The notes under the pieces were generated by a model that was given only the letters and a program-made list of their open reading frames with translations, was not told where the DNA came from and did not search any database. 7,400 bases of DNA from an uncultured Oscillospiraceae bacterium (GTDB lineage Bacteria; Bacillota; Clostridia; Oscillospirales; Oscillospiraceae). Within the stretch, counting starts at the first letter, position 1. Every line of letters begins with the position of its first letter. This document shows, piece by piece, positions 1 through 6,995 of the stretch. Where the stretch lies: contig CAJUCB010000084.1 in the NCBI GenBank assembly GCA_910584805.1, positions 1-7,400 of the forward strand, read 5' to 3'. The position numbers were made by a program, and so were the translations under genes.

Positions 1-2
1 CC

Positions 3-458
3 ATCGGTGTGGGTGCCGGCCAGCAGAGCCGGATCCACTGTACCCGTCTGGCGGGGAATAAGGCGGACAACTGGTATCTGCGCCAGCATCCCAAGACCTT
101 GGCCCTGGACTTTGTGGATGGCATCCGCCGTCCGGACCGGGACAACGCCATTGACATCTATCTCTCCGACGAGTATGAGGACATTCTTCGCCCCGGTGTG
201 TGGGAGCAGACCTTCAAGACCCGTCCGGAGCCCCTCACCGCCCAGGAGAAAAAGGCGTGGATCGCCACCCAGACCGGCGTGACCGTGGGCAGCGACGCCT
301 TCTTCCCCTTTGGCGACAACGTGGAACGGGCTAGGAAGTCCGGCACATCCTACATCGTGGAGCCCGGCGGTTCCATCCGGGACGACCACGTGATCGACAC
401 TGCCAACCGGTACAATATGGTCATGGCCTTTACGGGTATGCGCCTGTTCCACCACTGA
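3..458 (+). CDS. purH: AICAR transformylase (phosphoribosylaminoimidazolecarboxamide formyltransferase), C-terminal part, 5' truncated
   Basis: The left edge cuts this gene; 151 residues remain, read from position 3, so the start is outside the window. The enzyme transfers a formyl group from 10-formyl-THF to AICAR to give FAICAR, the penultimate step of IMP synthesis in the cytoplasm. Seen directly: a GAGQQSRIHCTRLAG stretch at the start of the fragment, SDAFFPFGDN near residues 96-105, an EPGGSIRDD loop, and the terminal FTGMRLFHH. These match the transformylase domain (AICARFT/PurH family); the D-N of FPFGDN and the R and F of MRLFHH line up with substrate-pocket residues of human ATIC (D546, N547, R588, F590). 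A long segment of about 75 residues between the two core motifs (with WYLRQHP and EKKAW) is like animal ATIC rather than short bacterial PurH. Whether an IMP cyclohydrolase domain is fused upstream cannot be seen; a stand-alone transformylase, as in many Clostridia, is quite possible. It ends 18 bases before purD. Confidence 0.93.
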   Translation: MGVGAGQQSRIHCTRLAGNKADNWYLRQHPKTLALDFVDGIRRPDRDNAIDIYLSDEYEDILRPGVWEQTFKTRPEPLTAQEKKAWIATQTGVTVGSDAFFPFGDNVERARKSGTSYIVEPGGSIRDDHVIDTANRYNMVMAFTGMRLFHH

Positions 459-462
459 CAAA

Positions 463-468
463 AGGAGG
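463..468 (+). promoter_or_regulatory. Shine-Dalgarno site of purD
   Basis: AGGAGG lies 8 bases before the GTG at 477. The upstream purH-type stop at 456-458 is in the same frame, and no ATG, GTG or TTG codon lies between it and 477, so this site and the stop fix the GTG as the start. Confidence 0.85.
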
Positions 469-476
469 ACGTTTCT

Positions 477-1742
477 GTGAAAATACTTGTCGTAGGCGGC
501 GGTGGGCGGGAGCACGCCATCATTAAGAGCCTAAAGAAGAGCCCCCGTGCCACGGAGATTTACGCCGCCCCCGGCAACGGCGGCATCGCCGCCGACGCCC
601 ACTGCACTGGCATCGGGGCCAAGGACCTAGAGGCCATCCGGGACTTTGCGCAAAAGGAGGCCATCGACTTTGCCGTGGTGGCCCCCGATGACCCCCTGGT
701 TTTGGGCTGTGTGGACCTGCTGGAAGGGGTGGGTATCCCCTGCTTCGGCCCCAATCGGGCCGCCGCCATTTTGGAGGGCAGCAAGGTCTTTTCCAAGAAT
801 TTGATGCGGAAGTATAACATCCCCACCGCGGCCTATGAGACCTTTGACGACCTGACGGCAGCGTTGGAATATCTGAAAACCGCTCCCATCCCCACGGTGG
901 TGAAGGCCGACGGCCTGGCTCTGGGCAAGGGCGTCACCATTGCGGAAAGCCGGGAGGCGGCCGAGGCGGCCGTCCGGGCCTGTATGGAGGATAAGGTCTT
1001 TGGGGACAGCGGCAGCCACGTGGTCATTGAGGAATTCCTCACCGGCCCGGAGGTCTCCGTGCTCTCCTTTACCGATGGGAAAGTGCTGGTGCCCATGGTG
1101 TCCTCCATGGACCACAAGCGCATCGGGGATGGGGACACTGGCCCCAACACCGGCGGCATGGGCACTGTGGCCCCCAATCCCTACTACACCGAGGAGATGG
1201 CAGCGCGGTGCATGAAGGAGATTTTCCTCCCCACCATGGAGGCCATGAACGCTGAGGGCCGTCCCTTCAAGGGCTGCCTGTACTTCGGCCTGATGCTCAC
1301 GGAGCAGGGGCCCAAGGTCATTGAATACAACTGCCGTTTTGGCGACCCGGAGACCCAGGTGGTTCTGCCTCTGCTGGAAAGCGACTTGCTCACTGTAATG
1401 GAGGCCACTGCCAAAGGGACTTTGGCGGAGACCCAGGTGAAGTTCAGCGGCAAGCATGCCTGCTGTGTGGTGCTGGCCAGCCAAGGCTATCCCAAGAAGT
1501 ACGAGACGGGTTTCCCCATCACCATCCCAGAGGATTTGGATGCCCAGGTCTATGTGGCCGGGGCCAAGCTGGAGGACGGGGTGCTGAAAACCTCTGGGGG
1601 CCGCGTCCTGGGGGTCACTGCCCTGGGGGACAGCCTCCAGGAGGCCATTGATCAGGCCTACGCCCAGGCGGCCCAGGTGACCTTTGCCAACGCCTATTGC
1701 CGCAAGGACATCGGTGCCCGGGCCCTGCGGGCGGAAACGTGA
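477..1742 (+). CDS. purD: Phosphoribosylamine-glycine ligase (GAR synthetase)
   Basis: PurD joins glycine to 5-phosphoribosylamine with ATP to give GAR, step 2 of de novo purine synthesis. The 421-residue product is the normal length for bacterial PurD (about 420-430). Seen directly: the N-terminal MKILVVGGGGREHAI nucleotide-fold signature of PurD; KADGLALGKGV at residues 143-153 in the ATP-grasp region; GPNTGGMG at 222-229; and EYNCRFGDPETQ from residue 283, whose E283 and N285 sit where ATP-grasp enzymes hold Mg2+-ATP. The remaining C-terminal part matches the small PurD C-domain. The start is GTG, forced by an in-frame stop 18 bases upstream and supported by a strong ribosome binding site. 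The gene sits between the AICAR transformylase gene and purL with gaps of 18 and 20 bases, consistent with one operon. No frameshift or missing key motif is visible. Confidence 0.98.
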   Translation: MKILVVGGGGREHAIIKSLKKSPRATEIYAAPGNGGIAADAHCTGIGAKDLEAIRDFAQKEAIDFAVVAPDDPLVLGCVDLLEGVGIPCFGPNRAAAILEGSKVFSKNLMRKYNIPTAAYETFDDLTAALEYLKTAPIPTVVKADGLALGKGVTIAESREAAEAAVRACMEDKVFGDSGSHVVIEEFLTGPEVSVLSFTDGKVLVPMVSSMDHKRIGDGDTGPNTGGMGTVAPNPYYTEEMAARCMKEIFLPTMEAMNAEGRPFKGCLYFGLMLTEQGPKVIEYNCRFGDPETQVVLPLLESDLLTVMEATAKGTLAETQVKFSGKHACCVVLASQGYPKKYETGFPITIPEDLDAQVYVAGAKLEDGVLKTSGGRVLGVTALGDSLQEAIDQAYAQAAQVTFANAYCRKDIGARALRAET

Positions 1743-1745
1743 AAT

Positions 1746-1752
1746 AAAGAGG
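1746..1752 (+). promoter_or_regulatory. Weak Shine-Dalgarno site of purL
   Basis: AAAGAGG ends 10 bases before the ATG at 1763. It has one G fewer than the consensus and a longer spacing than the sites of purD, guaB and fhs. An in-frame TGA at 1754-1756 rules out any earlier start, so ATG 1763 is the first possible one. Confidence 0.65.
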
Positions 1753-1762
1753 TTGAGTAATC

Positions 1763-4700
1763 ATGGTATATCGGGTTTATGTAGAAAAGCGCCCAGGGCT
1801 CGCCGCAGAGGCGGAAGCCCTGCTGGGCGACCTGCGCACCCTCCTGCGGATCGAAACGCTGGAAGGCCTGCGCCTTTATAACCGCTATGACGTGGAAAAT
1901 ATCACACCAGAGCTCTTTGACTACAGCGTCAAAACCATCCTCTCTGAACCCCAGCTGGACCAGGTAAGTACACAGCTTCCAGAGGGCGGCGTGGTCTTTG
2001 CTGTGGAGTATCTCCCCGGCCAGTTTGACCAGCGGGCGGACTCCGCTGCCCAGTGTATCCAAATCCTCTCCCAGGGGGAGCGGCCCTTGGTCCGTTCCGC
2101 ACGGGTCTATCAGCTTCTGGGCAAGCTCAGCGGGGAGGAGATCGCGGCCATTAAGAAGTACCTCATCAACCCTGTGGAGTCCAGGGAAGCAGCCTTGGAG
2201 CCCTTTGACACCTTGGCGATGGTCTACGAGATTCCAGAGACCGTGGCCACCTTGGAGGGCTTCCGGGAGCTGGACGAAGCGGCCTTGGAGAAGATGGTGG
2301 CAGAGCAGGGCCTTGCCATGGACGTGGACGACCTGCGCTTTTGCCGGGACTATTTCCGGGATGAGGGCAGGGACCCCACCATCACTGAGCTGCGGGTCAT
2401 CGACACCTATTGGTCCGACCACTGCCGCCACACCACCTTCCTCACCACCATCGACGAGGTTAAGTTTGAGAGCCCCATCCTCCAACAGACCTATGAGGAC
2501 TATTTGGGGGTGCGCAAGCGCCTAAACCGCACCAAGCCCATCAATCTCATGGACATCGGCACCATCGCTGCCAAGTATCTAAAAAAGCAGGGGAAGATGC
2601 CAAGGCTGGACGAGTCTGAGGAGGTCAACGCCTGTACCGTCAAGATCAAGGTGGACACCCCCCAGGGGAAGGAGGACTGGCTCCTCCTCTTTAAGAACGA
2701 GACCCACAACCACCCCACAGAGATCGAGCCCTTTGGCGGCGCGGCCACCTGTGTAGGTGGGGCCATCCGTGACCCCCTGTCCGGGCGCTCCTACGTCTAT
2801 GCCGCTATGCGCCTCACCGGCGCGGCAGACCCCCTCACCCCCCTGGACCAGACCATGGCGGGGAAGCTGCCCCAGCGCACCATTGTCACCAAGGCCGCCG
2901 CAGGCTACAGCTCCTACGGCAACCAGATCGGTCTGGCCACCGGGCAGGTGGACGAGCTCTACCACCCCGGCTATGCCGCCAAGCGTATGGAAATCGGCGC
3001 GGTGATCGCGGCTGCCCCGGCAGAGAATGTCCGCCGGGAGAGGCCGGAGCCGGGGGACGTGGTGATCCTTCTGGGTGGCCGCACCGGCCGGGACGGCTGC
3101 GGCGGAGCCACCGGTTCCTCTAAGTCCCACACCACGGATTCCTTGGAGTCCTGCGGGGCGGAGGTCCAGAAGGGCAACGCCCCGGAGGAGCGCAAGCTCC
3201 AACGGCTGTTCCGCAACCCAGAGGCCTCCCGGCTTATCAAGCGCTGCAACGACTTCGGCGCCGGCGGCGTATCCGTGGCCATTGGGGAGCTGGCGGAAGG
3301 CCTGGAAATTGATTTGAATAAGGTCCCCAAGAAGTACGAGGGCTTGGACGGCACGGAGCTGGCCATCAGCGAATCCCAGGAGCGTATGGCTGTGGTGGTG
3401 GAGGCCAAGGATGCCCCCCGCTTCCAGGAGCTGGCGGACCAGGAGAACTTGGAGTCCACTGTGGTGGCCACCGTCACCGGCAAGGGCCGCCTGACCATGC
3501 AGTGGAATGGGAAGAATATCGTGGACATCTCCCGGGCTTTCCTGGATACCAACGGGGTGGAAAAGCACGTCACCGCCGTCACCGCCCAGCCGGAGTCCAT
3601 CCTAAAGGAGCAGGTGCGGGACTTCAAAAAAGGCTATTTGGAATTGGCGGAGGATTTGAATGTCTGCTCCAAACGGGGCCTCAGTGAGCGCTTTGACTCC
3701 ACCATTGGCAGCGGCACCGTGCTCATGCCCTTTGGCGGAAAGCATCAGCTCACCCCCGCCCAGGCTATGGTGCATAAAATCTCCATGGAGGAGAAGGATA
3801 CCGATACCTGCTCCCTGATGGCCTGGGGATACAACCCCTACATTACGGAAAAGAGCCCCTACCACGGGGCTTACCTGGCGGTGGTGGAATCTGTGTCCAA
3901 GCTGGTGGCCACCGGTGCCTCTCTGAAAGACAGCTATTTGAGCTTCCAGGAATATTTTGAACGCTTGGGGAAGGACCCCCAGCGCTGGGGCAAGCCCTTG
4001 GCGGCCCTGCTGGGTGCCTTCCGGGCCCAGCGGGAGTTGGAGATTGCCGCCATCGGCGGGAAGGACTCCATGAGCGGCAGCTTTGAGGAGCTCCACGTGC
4101 CGCCCACGTTGGTGTCTTTCGCTGTGACCACGGACAGCATCGGCAGTGTGGTTTCCCCGGAGTTCAAGGGCGCGGACCATCCAGTGGTCTGGCTCTGCCC
4201 GGAGTATGGTCCGGACGGGCTGCCGGTGGCGGAGTCCCTGAAGAAGGTCTACCAGACCGTGGCGAAGCTGAACAAGAAGGGCAAGCTGCTCTCTGCCTAT
4301 ACCCCAACCTACGGCGGCGTGGCAGAAGCGGTGCTGAAAATGTCTCTGGGGAATGGCATCGGCCTGCGCTTTGACGAGGGCTGCACCATGGACGAGCTCT
4401 TTGGCTATGCCTATGGCTCCTTTGTTTTGGAGCTCAGCGAGGCAGAGGATGTGGGCCTGCCCCTGGGGGTTACCACCCAGGACGGTATGCTCTCCTGGCG
4501 GGGACAGACTATTGCCATTCAGGAATTGTTGGAGCGCTATGAAAGCAAGCTGGAACCCATCTATGCCTGCAACATTTCCCAGGGGAAGGAGAACATCCCT
4601 GCCTTTGAAAAGACGGTGGAGAGCTGGCCGAAGCCCCGCATCCAGGCAGCGAAACCACGGGTGCTCATCCCTGTGTTCCCCGGCACCAACTGTGAGTACG

Positions 4701-5449
4701 ACGCTGCCAAGGCCATGCGTTCCGCAGGAGCGGAACCGGAGATTGTTGTCATCCGTAACCGCAGCGCGGAGGCCATCGCCCAGTCTGTGGACTACGTGGC
4801 CCAGCGGTTGTCCCAGGCTCAGATTGTATTCATCCCCGGCGGCTTTTCCGGGGGCGACGAGCCCGATGGCTCCGCCAAGTTCATTACCTCCTTCTTCCGT
4901 GCCGAGAAGATCAAGGACCAGGTCCATGACCTGTTGAAAAACCGGGACGGCCTGATGCTGGGGGTGTGCAACGGCTTCCAGGCCCTGATTAAGCTGGGGC
5001 TGGTGCCCTATGGGGAGATCATCGACACCGACGAGAACTGCCCCACCCTGAGCTTTAACACCATTGGCCGCCACCAGTCCCGGCTGGTACGCACCCGGGT
5101 GGCTTCCAACTTGTCCCCCTGGCTGATGAATACCACCCCCGGGGAAATCTACACTGTTCCCATCTCCCACGGGGAGGGCCGCTTCTTGGCCTCTGACGCC
5201 TTGCTCCAAGAGCTGGCTGCCAAGGGGCAGATTGCCACCCAGTATGTGGACTTGGCGGGCAAGCCCACAGCCGATATCCGCTGCAACCCCAACGATTCCG
5301 CCTTTGCCGTGGAGGGTATCACCTCCCCCGATGGACGGGTCTTTGGCAAGATGGGTCACAGTGAGCGCTGGGGTGCTGGGCTGTACCGCAACGTCCCCGG
5401 TGAATATGACATGAAGCTCTTCCGCTCTGCGGTGGAATATTTCAAGTAA
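1763..5449 (+). CDS. purL: Phosphoribosylformylglycinamidine (FGAM) synthase, single-chain with glutaminase domain
   Basis: PurL converts FGAR, glutamine and ATP to FGAM, step 4 of purine synthesis. At 1228 residues it is the single-chain large form, somewhat shorter than E. coli PurL (about 1295). Domains: PurS-like N-terminus (about 1-145); linker with WSDHCRHTTF at 217-226; first AIRS-like half with HNHPTEIEPFGGAATC from H315, LGGRTGRDG from 437 and CNDFGAGG from 495; second half from about 640 (ERFDSTIGSG, then GGKDSMSG at 765-772); and a class I glutamine amidotransferase domain from about 967 to the end. The amidotransferase triad is visible as Cys1069 (GVCNGFQ), His1199 and Glu1201 (GHSERW). 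The motif GGAATCVGGAIRDPLSGRSYVY, with Cys where E. coli-type enzymes have Gly, is typical of the Clostridium/Streptococcus single-chain class as I recall it. Because amidotransferase and PurS-like parts are present in cis, separate purQ and purS genes should not be needed. The reading frame is intact throughout. Confidence 0.98.
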   Translation: MVYRVYVEKRPGLAAEAEALLGDLRTLLRIETLEGLRLYNRYDVENITPELFDYSVKTILSEPQLDQVSTQLPEGGVVFAVEYLPGQFDQRADSAAQCIQILSQGERPLVRSARVYQLLGKLSGEEIAAIKKYLINPVESREAALEPFDTLAMVYEIPETVATLEGFRELDEAALEKMVAEQGLAMDVDDLRFCRDYFRDEGRDPTITELRVIDTYWSDHCRHTTFLTTIDEVKFESPILQQTYEDYLGVRKRLNRTKPINLMDIGTIAAKYLKKQGKMPRLDESEEVNACTVKIKVDTPQGKEDWLLLFKNETHNHPTEIEPFGGAATCVGGAIRDPLSGRSYVYAAMRLTGAADPLTPLDQTMAGKLPQRTIVTKAAAGYSSYGNQIGLATGQVDELYHPGYAAKRMEIGAVIAAAPAENVRRERPEPGDVVILLGGRTGRDGCGGATGSSKSHTTDSLESCGAEVQKGNAPEERKLQRLFRNPEASRLIKRCNDFGAGGVSVAIGELAEGLEIDLNKVPKKYEGLDGTELAISESQERMAVVVEAKDAPRFQELADQENLESTVVATVTGKGRLTMQWNGKNIVDISRAFLDTNGVEKHVTAVTAQPESILKEQVRDFKKGYLELAEDLNVCSKRGLSERFDSTIGSGTVLMPFGGKHQLTPAQAMVHKISMEEKDTDTCSLMAWGYNPYITEKSPYHGAYLAVVESVSKLVATGASLKDSYLSFQEYFERLGKDPQRWGKPLAALLGAFRAQRELEIAAIGGKDSMSGSFEELHVPPTLVSFAVTTDSIGSVVSPEFKGADHPVVWLCPEYGPDGLPVAESLKKVYQTVAKLNKKGKLLSAYTPTYGGVAEAVLKMSLGNGIGLRFDEGCTMDELFGYAYGSFVLELSEAEDVGLPLGVTTQDGMLSWRGQTIAIQELLERYESKLEPIYACNISQGKENIPAFEKTVESWPKPRIQAAKPRVLIPVFPGTNCEYDAAKAMRSAGAEPEIVVIRNRSAEAIAQSVDYVAQRLSQAQIVFIPGGFSGGDEPDGSAKFITSFFRAEKIKDQVHDLLKNRDGLMLGVCNGFQALIKLGLVPYGEIIDTDENCPTLSFNTIGRHQSRLVRTRVASNLSPWLMNTTPGEIYTVPISHGEGRFLASDALLQELAAKGQIATQYVDLAGKPTADIRCNPNDSAFAVEGITSPDGRVFGKMGHSERWGAGLYRNVPGEYDMKLFRSAVEYFK

Positions 5450-5463
5450 AAAGAGAGAAAACG

Positions 5464-5470
5464 AAAGGAG
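5464..5470 (+). promoter_or_regulatory. Shine-Dalgarno site of guaB
   Basis: AAAGGAG lies 7 bases before the ATG at 5478, within a purine-rich 28-base gap after the purL stop. The gap has no inverted repeat that could act as a terminator, so read-through from purL into guaB is expected. Confidence 0.8.
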
Positions 5471-5477
5471 CAACGCT

Positions 5478-6983
5478 ATGGCTTTTTACTATTCCGAACC
5501 TTCCCATACCTTTAGCGAATATCTGCTGGTGCCAGGCTTTACCGCAGAGAACTGCGTCCCAGACAACGTCTCCCTAGAAACCCCTCTGGTGCGCTACCGG
5601 AAGGGGGAGGAGGAATGCCCCATCCGTTTGAATATCCCCCTGGTTTCCGCCATCATGCAGTCTGTGTCCGACGATACCCTGGCCATCGCCCTGGCAAAAG
5701 AGGGCGGGTTGGCGTTTATCTACGGCTCCCAGAGCATTGAGAGCGAGGCGGAGATGGTCCGCCGGGTGAAGAGCAGCAAGGCAGGCTTTGTGGTCAGCGC
5801 TTCCAACCTCACCCCCGACGCCACCCTGGGGGACGTGCTGGCCCTGAAGGCCCGCAACGGCTTCTCTACCATCGCCATCACCGAGGACGCTACCCCCAAC
5901 GGGAAGCTCTTAGGCCTGGTGACCAGCCGGGACTACCGCGTTACCCGTATGACTGAGGACGTTCCAGTTCGGGAATTTATGACGCCCAGGGAAAAGCTCA
6001 TCACCGCTCCGGCATCCACAACCTTGAAAGAGGCCAATGATATCATTTGGGACAATAAGCTCAACGCTCTGCCTGTGGTGGACGAGGAAGATCACCTGCT
6101 CTACTTCGTCTTCCGGAAAGACTATGCTGAGCACAAGGAGCACCCCCTGGCCCTTCAGGATGCCGATAAGCGTTATCTGGTAGGGGCGGGCATCAACTCT
6201 AGGGATTATGCCCAGCGGGTTCCCGCCCTGGTGGAGGCCGGTGCCGACGTGCTGTGCATCGACTCTTCCGAGGGATATTCCGTCTGGCAGAAGAAAACCA
6301 TTGACTTTATCCGGGAAAACTACGGGGACCGCGTTAAGATCGGCGCGGGCAACGTGGTGGACCGGGAGGGCTTCCGCTACCTGGCCAACGCCGGGGCGGA
6401 CTTCGTCAAGGTGGGCATCGGCGGCGGCTCCATCTGCATCACCCGGGAGACCAAGGGCATTGGCCGGGGCCAGGCCACTGCTCTCATTGAGGTGGCAGCG
6501 GCACGGGATGAGTATTTCAAGGAGACAGGCATCTATGTGCCCATCTGCTCCGATGGCGGCATCGTCTTTGACTTCCACATGACCCTGGCCCTGGCCATGG
6601 GGGCGGATTTCCTGATGCTGGGCCGTTACTTCGCCCGCTTCGACGAGAGCCCCACCCCCAAGCTCATGGTCAACGGGGTGTATGTGAAGGAGTATTGGGG
6701 CGAGGGTTCCAACCGGGCCCGGAACTGGCAGCGCTATGACCTAGGGGGCAAAAGCGACCTGGCCTTTGAGGAGGGCGTGGATTCCTATGTGGTCTACGCC
6801 GGGTCCCTCCACGACAACGTGGAGAAGAGCCTCTACAAGGTGAAGTCCACCATGTGCAACTGCGGTGTCATCACCATCCCCGACTTGCAGCGGGATGCCA
6901 AGCTGACCTTGGTGTCTGCCACGAGCATCGTGGAGGGCGGCTACCATGACGTGACCCTCCGCGCCACCAGCGGAAACCAATAA
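5478..6983 (+). CDS. guaB: IMP dehydrogenase, Tritrichomonas foetus-like type with CBS pair
   Basis: Oxidises IMP to XMP with NAD+, the committed step to GMP. The 501-residue product has the TIM-barrel IMPDH fold split by a CBS pair (about residues 104-219). Seen directly: SAIMQSVS near the N-terminus; the catalytic loop GIGGGSICITRETKG with Cys320; the flap EYWGEGSNRARNWQRYDLGG with the Arg419-Tyr420 dyad that activates water in IMPDHs; and VEGGYHDV with Glu486-Gly487-Gly488 where IMPDHs complete the K+ site in a neighbouring subunit. From memory the whole chain, including FIYGSQSIES, CSDGGIVFDFHMTLALAMGA and KSTMCNCG, tracks Tritrichomonas foetus IMPDH with an offset of one residue (its Cys319, Arg418-Tyr419). 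It departs from common bacterial GuaB (MDTVTE, GPGSICTTR, GMGS flap). The start is ATG with a good ribosome binding site. It follows purL by 28 bases and precedes fhs by 12, so IMP made by the pathway is routed to guanine nucleotides from the same transcript. Confidence 0.96.
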   Translation: MAFYYSEPSHTFSEYLLVPGFTAENCVPDNVSLETPLVRYRKGEEECPIRLNIPLVSAIMQSVSDDTLAIALAKEGGLAFIYGSQSIESEAEMVRRVKSSKAGFVVSASNLTPDATLGDVLALKARNGFSTIAITEDATPNGKLLGLVTSRDYRVTRMTEDVPVREFMTPREKLITAPASTTLKEANDIIWDNKLNALPVVDEEDHLLYFVFRKDYAEHKEHPLALQDADKRYLVGAGINSRDYAQRVPALVEAGADVLCIDSSEGYSVWQKKTIDFIRENYGDRVKIGAGNVVDREGFRYLANAGADFVKVGIGGGSICITRETKGIGRGQATALIEVAAARDEYFKETGIYVPICSDGGIVFDFHMTLALAMGADFLMLGRYFARFDESPTPKLMVNGVYVKEYWGEGSNRARNWQRYDLGGKSDLAFEEGVDSYVVYAGSLHDNVEKSLYKVKSTMCNCGVITIPDLQRDAKLTLVSATSIVEGGYHDVTLRATSGNQ

Positions 6984-6987
6984 GGAG
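6982..6987 (+). promoter_or_regulatory. Shine-Dalgarno site of fhs, overlapping the guaB stop codon
   Basis: AAGGAG begins inside the guaB TAA (6981-6983) and ends 8 bases before the fhs ATG at 6996. A ribosome terminating on guaB would cover this site, which suggests translational coupling of the two genes (inference). Confidence 0.75.
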
Positions 6988-6995
6988 AACTTTCC

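Noticed and set aside
627..3568. Other long minus-strand open frames opposite purD and the first part of purL (627-1484, 1694-2485, 2579-3568).
   Set aside because: Same composition artefact; no recognisable motif, and each lies opposite a well-supported + strand gene.
3602..5473. A 623-codon open frame on the minus strand opposite the end of purL.
   Set aside because: It lies antisense to a clear PurL with all motifs. Its translation is rich in His, Gly, Gln and Leu without any domain I recognise, which is what the reverse strand of a G/C-third-position gene gives.
5450..5477. Purine-rich gap between purL and guaB considered as a terminator or internal promoter.
   Set aside because: No inverted repeat or U-tract, and only 28 bases, too short for a convincing promoter plus leader; it is explained by the guaB ribosome binding site.
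5478..6983. Possibility that the protozoan-like IMP dehydrogenase is eukaryotic contamination or an assembly join.
   Set aside because: It has a bacterial ribosome binding site, tight spacing to purL and fhs, no introns, and G/C-ending codon use like its neighbours by eye.
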